From Deltaproteobacteria bacterium (GTDB lineage Bacteria; Desulfobacterota; Desulfobulbia; Desulfobulbales; VMSU01), in the NCBI GenBank assembly GCA_024274995.1, contig JAJSAA010000162.1, forward strand, positions 1 through 9,505: a stretch of DNA of 9,505 nucleotides, in the 5' to 3' direction. Position numbers and translations under genes: made by a program. This document shows positions 1 to 5,803 of the stretch, one piece after another (position 1 is the stretch's first letter; every line of letters starts with the position of its first letter). The notes beneath the pieces were generated by a model that was not told where the DNA came from, searched no databases, and was given only the letters and a program-made list of their open reading frames with translations.

Positions 1-3
1 ATC

Positions 4-366
4 TTGGCACGTATAGCAGGTGTTGATTTACCGAGAAATAAGCATATGGAAATTGCTCTGACCTATATCCATGGAATAGGCAGAACAACGGCTCGTAAGA
101 TATTACAGGCCGTTAATATCGACTTTAATTATAACAGCGATAATCTTGATGATAATCAGGTTGCCTCAATCAGAAAAGTTATAGAAACTGATTATACGGT
201 GGAAGGTGATCGGCGCCGTGAGGTCGCAATGGATATTAAAAGGATGATGGATCTCGGTTCATATCGAGGGCTTCGTCATCGTAAGGGTCTGCCGTGTCGT
301 GGTCAGAGAACCAGCACCAACGCCAGAACCAGGAAGGGCCCAAGACGTGTTGGTGGTCGTAAGTAG
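4..366 (+). CDS. rpsM: 30S ribosomal protein S13
   Basis: S13 lies in the head of the small ribosomal subunit, contacts 16S rRNA and the P-site tRNA, and forms bridges to the 50S subunit. The 120-residue product has the family's usual length and landmarks: the N-terminus MARIAGVDLP, the GIGRTTARKI turn at about residues 24-33, the RGLRHRKGLPCRGQRT block, and the basic tail ending RRVGGRK. The start is TTG at base 4, since the protein begins exactly where S13 homologues do and no ATG fits. The ribosome binding site lies before the window. It is the first visible gene of the alpha operon; rpsK follows after 36 bp. Identification is essentially certain. Confidence 0.97.
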   Translation: MARIAGVDLPRNKHMEIALTYIHGIGRTTARKILQAVNIDFNYNSDNLDDNQVASIRKVIETDYTVEGDRRREVAMDIKRMMDLGSYRGLRHRKGLPCRGQRTSTNARTRKGPRRVGGRK

Positions 367-402
367 TTGAAATTAGAAATATTTTAGTCTTAGGAGAACA
401 GG

Positions 403-792
403 ATGGCAGGTCCGAGAAGACGTACTAAATCAAGAGAGAAGAAGAATGTTCCGGAGGGGATTGTCAGTATTAAATCCACCTTTAATAATACACTGGTGAC
501 CTTTGCGGATAAGCAGGGAAATGCCGTTTCCTGGTCTAGTTCTGGCTGCCTGGGTTTTAAGGGGTCAAGGAAAAGTACGCCTTTCGCAGCTCAAAGTGCC
601 GTTGAAACTGCGGCCAGAAAGGCCATGGATCATGGAATGCGCAAGGTCGAAGTAAATATAACTGGCCCCGGCCCTGGTCGTGACGCGGCTCTGCGGGCTC
701 TGCAGCAGGTTGGTCTTGAGGTCAGCAGGATTTGTGATGTGACCCCAATTCCCCATAATGGCTGTAAGCCGCCTAAAAGAAGAAGGGTTTAA
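403..792 (+). CDS. rpsK: 30S ribosomal protein S11
   Basis: S11 sits on the platform of the 30S subunit, binds 16S rRNA and lines the mRNA exit channel near S7 and S18. The 129-residue protein has the full family length, with FNNTLVTFAD at about 27-36, GFKGSRKSTPFAAQ at about 51-64, GPGPGRDAALRAL at 88-100, and the C-terminus PIPHNGCKPPKRRRV. Asn119-Gly120 is conserved; in E. coli S11 this Asn is the known isoaspartate site. ATG at 403 is preceded by AGGAG at 392-396 with a 6-nt spacer, a clear Shine-Dalgarno. Second gene of the visible alpha operon. Nothing looks unusual in the protein. Confidence 0.97.
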   Translation: MAGPRRRTKSREKKNVPEGIVSIKSTFNNTLVTFADKQGNAVSWSSSGCLGFKGSRKSTPFAAQSAVETAARKAMDHGMRKVEVNITGPGPGRDAALRALQQVGLEVSRICDVTPIPHNGCKPPKRRRV

Positions 793-831
793 GTCCCTGA
801 GCTTGAATTAAAATCTATTGGTTCGGATTTA

Positions 832-848
832 CCTAATAAATTAGGAGG
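832..848 (+). promoter_or_regulatory. rpsD Shine-Dalgarno partly inside a small hairpin
   Basis: AGGAGG at 843-848 lies 7 nt before the TTG start at 856 and fixes that start. The first three bases of the site also form the end of an inverted repeat: CCTAA at 832-836 pairs with TTAGG at 841-845 across a TAAA loop. The hairpin could partly mask the ribosome binding site. S4 autoregulates its operon in E. coli and its own gene in Bacillus, so control here is conceivable, but the stem has only five pairs and a role is inference. Confidence 0.5.
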
Positions 849-855
849 AAGTACA

Positions 856-1485
856 TTGGCAAGATATACTGGTGCTCTTTGTCGTCAATGCAGACGTGAG
901 CAAATAAAGCTTTTCCTCAAGGGTGATCGGTGTTATTCCGACAAATGCGCCTTTGAAAGGCGGTCTTATGCCCCGGGGCAGCACGGCCAGGCCCGGATGC
1001 GTAAAATGTCGGATTATGCCATTCAGTTGCGGGAGAAGCAGAAAGTAAGAAGAATGTATGGCATGTTAGAGGGGCAGTTCCACAAGTATTTTGTAATGGC
1101 AGATCGAGCTAAGGGTGTAACTGGTGAGAACCTGCTTGTCTTATTAGAGCGCCGCCTTGATAATGTTGTTTATCGTCTTGGCCTGGCTTCTTCCCGTAAT
1201 CAAGCTCGCCAGATGCTGCGTCATAATCATTTTTTAGTTAATGGCCGTAAGACGAATATTCCCTCATTCCTGGTTTCCGTTAATGATGAAATAACCGTTA
1301 AGGAAAAAAGTCGTAAAATTGAAGCCTTAAATGACAGCCTTAGCGCGGTGGTTCGTCGTGGTGTTCCCAGCTGGCTGAAGCTGGATAAGGATAAATATGT
1401 GGGGACAGTCCAGGCTTTACCCGATCGTGAAGAAATCACCATGCCTATTCAGGAAAATCTTATCGTTGAACTTTACTCTAAATAA
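856..1485 (+). CDS. rpsD: 30S ribosomal protein S4
   Basis: S4 is a primary 16S rRNA binder that nucleates assembly of the 30S body, and is the translational repressor of the alpha operon in enterobacteria. The 209-residue product has the normal length. Cys9, Cys12, Cys26 and Cys31 form a CxxC...C(x4)C cluster, marking the zinc-binding (C+) form of S4 rather than the cysteine-free form found in E. coli. The S4 RNA-binding fold follows at about 97-155, containing RLDNVVYRLGLASSRNQARQML. The C-terminus ENLIVELYSK is typical. The start is TTG at 856, preceded by AGGAGG; MARYTGAL is the expected N-terminus. It lies 63 bp after rpsK and 90 bp before rpoA. Confidence 0.97.
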   Translation: MARYTGALCRQCRREQIKLFLKGDRCYSDKCAFERRSYAPGQHGQARMRKMSDYAIQLREKQKVRRMYGMLEGQFHKYFVMADRAKGVTGENLLVLLERRLDNVVYRLGLASSRNQARQMLRHNHFLVNGRKTNIPSFLVSVNDEITVKEKSRKIEALNDSLSAVVRRGVPSWLKLDKDKYVGTVQALPDREEITMPIQENLIVELYSK

Positions 1486-1520
1486 ATGTTAGGCCTTATC
1501 TAAACAGACACTAACTATGA

Positions 1521-1561
1521 ATGATTATATCAGCATCGTTAACGGTGCTGGTTACGATCAT
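1521..1561 (+). promoter_or_regulatory. Stem-loop in the rpsD-rpoA spacer, possible mRNA control element
   Basis: CAGCATCG at 1531-1538 pairs with CGGTGCTG at 1543-1550 (one U-G pair) around a TTAA loop. An outer arm, ATGAT at 1521-1525 with ATCAT at 1557-1561, could extend it across an internal loop. No U-run follows, so it is not an intrinsic terminator. It ends 14 nt before the rpoA start, where I see no good Shine-Dalgarno (the region is TATATAAAAAAG). It may be a processing site, a protein-binding site, or a structure that sets RpoA output relative to S4. The structure is visible; the function is inferred. Confidence 0.45.
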
Positions 1562-1575
1562 ATATAAAAAAGATT

Positions 1576-2628
1576 ATGACTGAGACTGAGAATAATATAC
1601 AGCTGGATTCAGATCCATTCTATCGTAACTGGACGGAGCTGATTTTACCGGAGAGACTTGATATTGATCCGGCAACTCATACCGAGCGCTATGGTAAATT
1701 TTCCTGCCAGCCCCTTGAGAGAGGTTTTGCTACTACCGTGGGGAACTCCTTGCGGAGGGTTATGCTGTCCTCTATTCAGGGCGCTGCGATTACCTCTGTG
1801 AAGATAGAGGGCGCTGATCATGAGTATGCCATTTTATCTGGTATACTTGAGGACGTTACCGAGATCATTCTGAATCTCAAGGAGGTTCGTCTGCATTTAA
1901 AATCATCTGAGCCGGCAGTTATTAAAATTGAAAAAACTGAGAGCGGGCCGGTTACTGCGGCGGATATCATCTCTCCTGACGGCCGGGTTGAGGTGATGAA
2001 TCCTGAACAGCATATATGTACTATTACCGGTGAAGATGGCCGCTTTGCCGCTGAATTTCAGGTGAGATGGGGCAAGGGCTACAGCCCTTCTGAAAACAAC
2101 AAGACCGAAGATATGCCGGTTAGTGCCTTTCCTATTGACGCTATTTTCTCTCCCATTCAAAAGGTCAAGATTATCGTGACTCAGGCCCGGATTGGCCAGA
2201 GAACCGATTACGACAAACTGGCCATGGAAATTCATACGGATGGCAGTATTACGCCTGAAAACGCCTTGGCTTATGCCGCCAAGATAATGAAGGCGCAAAT
2301 GCAGATTTTTGTCAATTTTGATGAGGATAATGTCGAGCCTGAGGCCGAATTAGTAGAGGAAAATTCTAATATCCCCTCCAATGAAAATCTCTTCAGGAGT
2401 GTTGAGGATCTTGAACTGTCAGTACGTTCAGCTAATTGTCTGCGCAACGCGGAGTTGAATTATATTGGGGAATTGGTTCAGAAGACTGAGGCGGAAATGC
2501 TCAAAACTAAGAACTTTGGGCGCAAGTCCCTCAATGAAATCAAAAAATTACTGGCTGAAATGCAGCTGACTCTGGGGATGAAGCTTGAAGGCTGGGAGCC
2601 CCCCCAGGGTGATTCTACGGAAAATTAG
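1576..2628 (+). CDS. rpoA: DNA-directed RNA polymerase subunit alpha
   Basis: Alpha dimerises to start assembly of the RNA polymerase core, and its C-terminal domain contacts UP elements and activators. At 350 residues it is slightly longer than E. coli alpha (329), partly through a longer N-terminus. The N-terminal domain spans about 20-245, with LERGFATTVGNSLRRVML at 48-64 in the dimer interface. An acidic linker follows at about 248-275. The C-terminal domain has SVRSANCLRNAELNYIGELV and NFGRKSLNEIKKLL; Arg284 corresponds to the DNA-contacting Arg265 of E. coli, and Asn287 to Asn268. ATG at 1576 has only a poor ribosome binding site. rplQ follows after 33 bp. Confidence 0.97.
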   Translation: MTETENNIQLDSDPFYRNWTELILPERLDIDPATHTERYGKFSCQPLERGFATTVGNSLRRVMLSSIQGAAITSVKIEGADHEYAILSGILEDVTEIILNLKEVRLHLKSSEPAVIKIEKTESGPVTAADIISPDGRVEVMNPEQHICTITGEDGRFAAEFQVRWGKGYSPSENNKTEDMPVSAFPIDAIFSPIQKVKIIVTQARIGQRTDYDKLAMEIHTDGSITPENALAYAAKIMKAQMQIFVNFDEDNVEPEAELVEENSNIPSNENLFRSVEDLELSVRSANCLRNAELNYIGELVQKTEAEMLKTKNFGRKSLNEIKKLLAEMQLTLGMKLEGWEPPQGDSTEN

Positions 2629-2661
2629 GGTATAAAAGCCACATAGAGAGGTTAGAAGATA

Positions 2662-3048
2662 ATGAGACACGGAAAAGCAGGAAGACGTTTGGGACGCACT
2701 ACTTCCCACCGCCGGGCAATGGTTAGAAATATGGTTACTTCCTTGCTGGAGTATGAGAGGATAGTGACTACCACTCCCAAGGCAAAGGAGGTACGCAGAG
2801 TTGCTGAAAAGATGATTACTCTGGCAAAACGCGGTGATCTGCACGCTCGCCGTCAGGCCCTGGCCTTTATTAAGGATAAGTTGATAGTCGCCAAGCTCTT
2901 TGATACCCTGCGGGATGAGTATATGGATAGAAATGGTGGTTATACCAGAATTATTCAAACCGGTAACCGGATTGGTGATGCCGCTCCCATGGCGATTCTT
3001 GAGTTGGTCAATTATCGTGAGGATAGTGATGAGGATAGTGAAAACTAA
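2662..3048 (+). CDS. rplQ: 50S ribosomal protein L17
   Basis: L17 is a large-subunit protein near the peptide exit tunnel and the usual last gene of the alpha operon. The 128-residue product shows the family opening MRHGKAGRRLGRTTSHRRAM, the central ERIVTTTPKAKEVRRVAEKMITLAK block, and NGGYTRI near the C-terminus. It ends with an acidic tail, EDSDEDSEN, beyond the conserved core; this tail is encoded by a 12-bp tandem repeat. ATG at 2662 is preceded by GAGG at 2648-2651, a somewhat distant but usable site. A strong terminator follows 33 bp after the stop codon. Confidence 0.97.
   Translation: MRHGKAGRRLGRTTSHRRAMVRNMVTSLLEYERIVTTTPKAKEVRRVAEKMITLAKRGDLHARRQALAFIKDKLIVAKLFDTLRDEYMDRNGGYTRIIQTGNRIGDAAPMAILELVNYREDSDEDSEN
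3019..3042 (+). repeat. 12-bp tandem duplication encoding the acidic tail of L17
   Basis: GAGGATAGTGAT at 3019-3030 is followed directly by GAGGATAGTGAA at 3031-3042, differing in the last base only. In frame the copies encode EDSD and EDSE. This looks like a recent duplication that lengthened the acidic C-terminus without disturbing the ribosomal core domain. Confidence 0.85.
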
Positions 3049-3080
3049 TAAATAAGTCCACACCACATCTCACTGTACGA

Positions 3081-3116
3081 AAAAGGCTAATGTTTTATTA
3101 TAAACATTAGCCTTTT
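3081..3116. terminator. Bidirectional intrinsic terminator between rplQ and the PPC gene
   Basis: GGCTAATGTTT at 3085-3095 pairs perfectly with AAACATTAGCC at 3102-3112 around a 6-nt loop. The stem is flanked by A5 at 3080-3084 and T4 at 3113-3116, so each strand reads a GC-containing stem followed by U's. It should end the alpha operon rightward and the PPC-gene transcript leftward. This is a textbook arrangement between convergent units. Confidence 0.92.
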
Positions 3117-3152
3117 CTATTTATTTATCAGCCGCCGTTTTTTTACAGTTAT

Positions 3153-3175
3153 TCGCTTAAGTGAAAGTTAAGCGA
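3153..3175. repeat. 8-bp inverted repeat spanning the PPC gene stop codon
   Basis: TCGCTTAA at 3153-3160 and TTAAGCGA at 3168-3175 form a perfect 8-bp stem with a 7-nt loop. The minus-strand stop codon (3157-3159) lies inside the stem. No U-run follows on either strand, so this is not a terminator; it may stabilise the 3' end of the PPC mRNA upstream of the real terminator at 3081-3116. Confidence 0.5.
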
Positions 3176-3597
3176 TTAAAACCACCGGCCGGAAACCATG
3201 GCCGACTGGCACTTATATCATTAATCTCAATAAGATAAACTTCTAAGATCAGATAGGTTTTTGTACCTTTACGGACGCAAACGGTCATCGTTCTGCCATG
3301 ATGCCCCAGAGCGGTATGGAGATGAATTTTAGGGATATTGTTTTCATCCCGGAACAGGCTTCCGACTCCGATAACCTCCTGTGGTTCATCAACTGTGGCC
3401 CAAACTGGATCGGGAGGCATGGTGGCCTCCTTCGGCCCGGTAACGACCTCGGCTTGGCGCAGCCCACCGATTATATTGAACCAGCCGGCCTTGATATTCT
3501 CTTTCTCGGCCAAGGTTGAGAGTGAATTCAGAAAATCATCGCCATCGTCAAAGCGGATGGTAAATATGCGGCCGATATTGCCAGTTTTGTATTCCAT
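3157..3597 (-). CDS. Stand-alone PPC/DUF296-domain protein
   Basis: The 146-residue protein is a single PPC (DUF296) domain, the fold also found next to AT-hooks in plant nuclear proteins but occurring alone in many bacteria and archaea. Visible hallmarks are the N-terminal strand GRIFTIRFDDGDDFLNSLS, the IIGGLRQAEV segment at 42-51, GVGS at 77-80, and the histidine-rich IHLHTALGHHGRT at 91-103, whose His92, His94 and His99/100 match the metal-binding region seen in bacterial PPC structures. The domain forms trimers in known structures; the biological role of the free-standing bacterial form is unknown. ATG at 3597 has no obvious Shine-Dalgarno. There is no signal peptide, so it is presumably cytoplasmic. 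It lies 102 bp downstream of the cytochrome gene on the same strand and may be co-transcribed. Confidence 0.85.
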   Translation of the reverse strand: MEYKTGNIGRIFTIRFDDGDDFLNSLSTLAEKENIKAGWFNIIGGLRQAEVVTGPKEATMPPDPVWATVDEPQEVIGVGSLFRDENNIPKIHLHTALGHHGRTMTVCVRKGTKTYLILEVYLIEINDISASRPWFPAGGFNRLTFT

Positions 3598-3672
3598 TAT
3601 CTATTAATCGCATTATTGTTCGGGCAGATCAAACTGACCTTTAACCCTAAAATTACTTGATATACCTTTTTT

Positions 3673-3688
3673 CTTCCCGACCGGGAAG
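3673..3688. repeat. Short GC-rich inverted repeat after the cytochrome gene
   Basis: CTTCCC at 3673-3678 pairs with GGGAAG at 3683-3688 around GACC, 11 bp beyond the cytochrome stop codon. On the minus strand the stem is followed by A's rather than U's, so it does not qualify as an intrinsic terminator. It may protect an mRNA end or separate the cytochrome and PPC messages. Confidence 0.4.
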
Positions 3689-3699
3689 TGAAGGCCTTA

Positions 3700-4089
3700 T
3701 CAGCCGCAGTCTGTCGCATCGTAGGGATCATAGGTGTCAGCGGCATTTTTATAAAGGTAATCGTTTAGTCGGGCAATCTGTTCTTCGGAAAGATTACCCC
3801 AGCTACCATTTTTGGCGCATATCGGGTACCTCTCAGCAAATACCCTGTTCCAGCCTTTACGCACCTTGGACTCGGTGTAGAGAAATTTGGCTCCTTGTTT
3901 ACTACCTCGATGATGGCAAACCTTACAGCTATTCACGAAGACCTTGTAGCCCTCCCAGAGGGTGGCATGAGTAAATATACGGCAGGTCTTGGTTGTCGAG
4001 TCGTAGCGTTTCAGCGGACTGGAAAGAGCCAGATTTGATGAGACAAAGAGAAAAAAAGCAGCGCACAGAATCAAAAAACAACTTTTCAT
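3700..4089 (-). CDS. Exported monohaem c-type cytochrome
   Basis: This 129-residue protein begins with a Sec signal peptide: MKSCF, then a hydrophobic stretch to about residue 20, with cleavage plausible near 21-24. The mature chain holds one haem-attachment motif, CKVCH at 55-59, followed directly by His60. It is therefore a small periplasmic electron carrier or a sensor-like monohaem protein. The C-terminal segment LSEEQIARLNDYLYKNA resembles the last helix of class I cytochromes c. No methionine occurs after Met1, so the usual Met distal ligand is absent; His41 or His60 are candidates, or the site is open. Extra cysteines are at 36, 91 and 128. ATG at 4089 has AGGGAG at 4104-4099 with a 9-nt spacer, and a good promoter lies upstream. 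The physiological partner is not evident from the neighbours. Confidence 0.82.
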   Translation of the reverse strand: MKSCFLILCAAFFLFVSSNLALSSPLKRYDSTTKTCRIFTHATLWEGYKVFVNSCKVCHHRGSKQGAKFLYTESKVRKGWNRVFAERYPICAKNGSWGNLSEEQIARLNDYLYKNAADTYDPYDATDCG

Positions 4090-4138
4090 GGATAAAGTCT
4101 CCCTTAAGATTTATAGATACCACAAGGTGTCACGAAAT

Positions 4139-4166
4139 ATTTTAATCTCTTGAGAATCTTTGTCAA
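4139..4166 (-). promoter_or_regulatory. Sigma70-type promoter for the cytochrome gene
   Basis: On the minus strand a perfect TTGACA (4166-4161) is followed after 16 bp by TAAAAT (4144-4139). Transcription would start near 4132, giving a leader of about 43 nt with the Shine-Dalgarno at 4104-4099. The -35 box lies inside the spacer of the divergent promoter, so the two overlap. Confidence 0.65.
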
Positions 4167-4178
4167 GTGATATAAAAT
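4150..4178 (+). promoter_or_regulatory. Sigma70-type promoter for the traB-like/yhbY/cmoAB run
   Basis: TTGAGA at 4150-4155 and TAAAAT at 4173-4178 are separated by 17 bp, the optimal spacing. The start would be near 4185, leaving a leader of about 48 nt. That leader can fold two small hairpins: CTATT/AATAG at 4191-4203 and AGAACC/GGTTCT at 4207-4221, the second ending one base before the Shine-Dalgarno GGGAG at 4223-4227. The promoter overlaps the cytochrome promoter. Confidence 0.6.
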
Positions 4179-4232
4179 ATTGGATTTTTCCTATTTACAA
4201 TAGCTAAGAACCACAGGTTCTCGGGAGTCTTT

Positions 4233-5426
4233 ATGCAAAGTAATTCAGAGGTTGATCGTACATATCCGCCAGAGGTTCGGATAGTGCAATTGGGCGAGCG
4301 CCGGATTATCCTGGTTGGTACCGCCCATATCTCGCAAAAATCAGCGGAATTGGTGCGTCGGGTCATAGAGCAGGAACGGCCGGATTGTGTTTGTATTGAA
4401 CTGGATCAAAAACGTTATGATTCACTGGCCAAGAAGCAGCGCTGGGAGTCCATGGATCTTAAACAGATTATCCGCCGGAAACAACTATCAACCCTGGTCG
4501 TAAATTTAATTTTGGCCTCATATCAGAAGAAGATGGGAGCCCAGCTGGGGGTTATACCAGGTTCGGAACTGATTGAGGCTGCCCAGGCAGCCCGGGACAA
4601 CGATATTCCCGTCGCCCTCTGTGACCGTGAGGCACGGGTTACTTTGCGCCGGGCCTGGCGGGCCACCTCTTTCTGGAAGAAAAGTTATCTGCTGGCCAAC
4701 CTTGCCGCCAGCCTCTTTGACAACACCGAGCTCAGTGAAGAAAAGCTGGCTGAATTGAAGAAGCAGGATGTTTTGACCGAATTGTTGAATGAACTGGGTG
4801 ATAGTCTGCCTGAACTGAAAAGGGTGATTATTGATGAGCGTGATACCTTTCTGGCTGAAAAAATAAAGGCCGCTGAGGGTAAGAAGCTGGTGGCGGTGAT
4901 CGGGGCCGGACATCTTGAGGGGACGCTGAAGGCCCTCCATGAAGATCGCAGCGCGCAATTGGCTGATATAGACAGCATTCCGCCGATTTCAGCCCTATGG
5001 AAGGTCTTGGGCTGGTCAATACCCGCCGTGATTATTGCCTCCATTGCCTTTATCGGCTGGCATAAGGGCGGGGCGGCGGCCGGGGCAAATATTATTTACT
5101 GGATATTAGCCAACGGTATTCCTTCGGCCATTGGTGCCGCCCTTGCCCTGGCTCATCCCTGGACAATTTTAGGGGCCTTTGCCGCGGCTCCCATTACCAG
5201 TCTTACCCCGGTGATTGGGGCGGGGTATGTGACGGCCTTTATTCAGGTAATGGTCAGACCGCCGGTGGTGAAGGAGTTCGAGACCGTGCTGGAGGATATG
5301 GGAACCTGGCGCGGCTGGTGGCGGAATAGATTACTCAAGGTCGTAATGGCTTTTCTGCTGCCAGGCTTTGGCTCAATGATCGGCACTTGGGTAGGGGGAG
5401 CGCGGATTGTTTCTAATGTATTTTAG
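4233..5426 (+). CDS. TraB/PrgY (Tiki-like) family membrane protein
   Basis: The 397-residue protein matches the TraB family, named after enterococcal pheromone-shutdown proteins and related to the Tiki metalloprotease fold. Conserved blocks are GTAHIS at 29-34, IELD at 55-58, IPGSELIEAA near 108-117, DREARVTLRRAW at 131-142 and GAGH at 224-227. The Glu and His residues of these blocks are the presumed metal or catalytic sites of the superfamily. The C-terminal third, from about 257, holds some four hydrophobic segments (about 257-277, 285-307, 311-340 and 365-388), so it is anchored in the membrane. Outside conjugative plasmids its substrate is unknown; no plasmid genes are present here, so a pheromone role is unlikely. 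ATG at 4233 has GGGAG 5 nt upstream. It appears to lead an operon with yhbY. Confidence 0.88.
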   Translation: MQSNSEVDRTYPPEVRIVQLGERRIILVGTAHISQKSAELVRRVIEQERPDCVCIELDQKRYDSLAKKQRWESMDLKQIIRRKQLSTLVVNLILASYQKKMGAQLGVIPGSELIEAAQAARDNDIPVALCDREARVTLRRAWRATSFWKKSYLLANLAASLFDNTELSEEKLAELKKQDVLTELLNELGDSLPELKRVIIDERDTFLAEKIKAAEGKKLVAVIGAGHLEGTLKALHEDRSAQLADIDSIPPISALWKVLGWSIPAVIIASIAFIGWHKGGAAAGANIIYWILANGIPSAIGAALALAHPWTILGAFAAAPITSLTPVIGAGYVTAFIQVMVRPPVVKEFETVLEDMGTWRGWWRNRLLKVVMAFLLPGFGSMIGTWVGGARIVSNVF

Positions 5427-5473
5427 GATTATTACAAAATTATAACCGAATATTACTGCATAAAATTACGATA

Positions 5474-5803
5474 ATGAAAAATAAAAAAAAGCGTCTAACC
5501 AATACTGTGATTAATAAAAGAGAGACTCGTCATTTACGTGCCCTGGGGCATCACCTCTCGCCTCTTGCCATGCTGGGCCGGGAAGGGGCGGCTGATTCCG
5601 TATTGGCCGCCATTAATGAGGTTTTGCGTAAACGGGAATTAGTCAAGATCAAGATCCAGAATAACTGCTCTCTGGATCGTCAGGAGGCGGCAGCAATAGT
5701 CAGTTCCGCCAGCGGGGCGGCAGTGGTGCAGGTAATAGGCCGCATAATTTTACTCTATCGTCCTAATCCTGATTTACCAGCTGAGCAAAGAATAAGGTTT
5801 TAA
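5474..5803 (+). CDS. yhbY: CRM-domain ribosome assembly RNA-binding protein YhbY
   Basis: YhbY-family proteins are small RNA-binding proteins associated with pre-50S particles; their CRM (CRS1-YhbY) domain is shared with plant organellar splicing factors. At 109 residues it is close to the usual size. A basic N-terminus (MKNKKKRL) leads into RHLRALGHHLSPLAMLGREG, containing the conserved GxxG-type loop at 35-38. LAAINEVLRKRELVKIKI and the final VVQVIGRIILLYRPN strand follow. No clear Shine-Dalgarno precedes ATG at 5474, and the 47-bp gap to the traB-like gene holds no terminator, so co-transcription is likely. Its TAA stop shares a base with the cmoA ATG (TAATG). Confidence 0.9.
   Translation: MKNKKKRLTNTVINKRETRHLRALGHHLSPLAMLGREGAADSVLAAINEVLRKRELVKIKIQNNCSLDRQEAAAIVSSASGAAVVQVIGRIILLYRPNPDLPAEQRIRF

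Noticed and set aside
1531..1550. rpsD-rpoA stem-loop as a terminator or attenuator
   Set aside because: The stem is followed by GTTACGATCAT with no U-run, so intrinsic termination is not supported.
2548..3066. Long antisense reading frame (172 codons) opposite the rpoA end and rplQ
   Set aside because: It runs fully antisense to two certain genes, shows no recognisable domain, and is explained by the codon pattern of the sense genes.
3673..3688. GC-rich hairpin as a terminator for the cytochrome gene
   Set aside because: In the minus-strand direction the stem is followed by A's, and the T-run precedes the stem on the plus strand. The geometry is wrong for an intrinsic terminator on either strand.
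4060..4089. Lipobox-like LILC at residues 6-9 of the cytochrome
   Set aside because: The cysteine lies too near the N-terminus, inside the hydrophobic core, and Leu before the Cys is atypical; an ordinary Sec signal peptide is the better reading.
4233..5426. TraB-family gene as evidence of a conjugative plasmid or pheromone system
   Set aside because: No transfer, replication or partition genes are present, and the neighbours are core translation genes; chromosomal TraB homologues are widespread.
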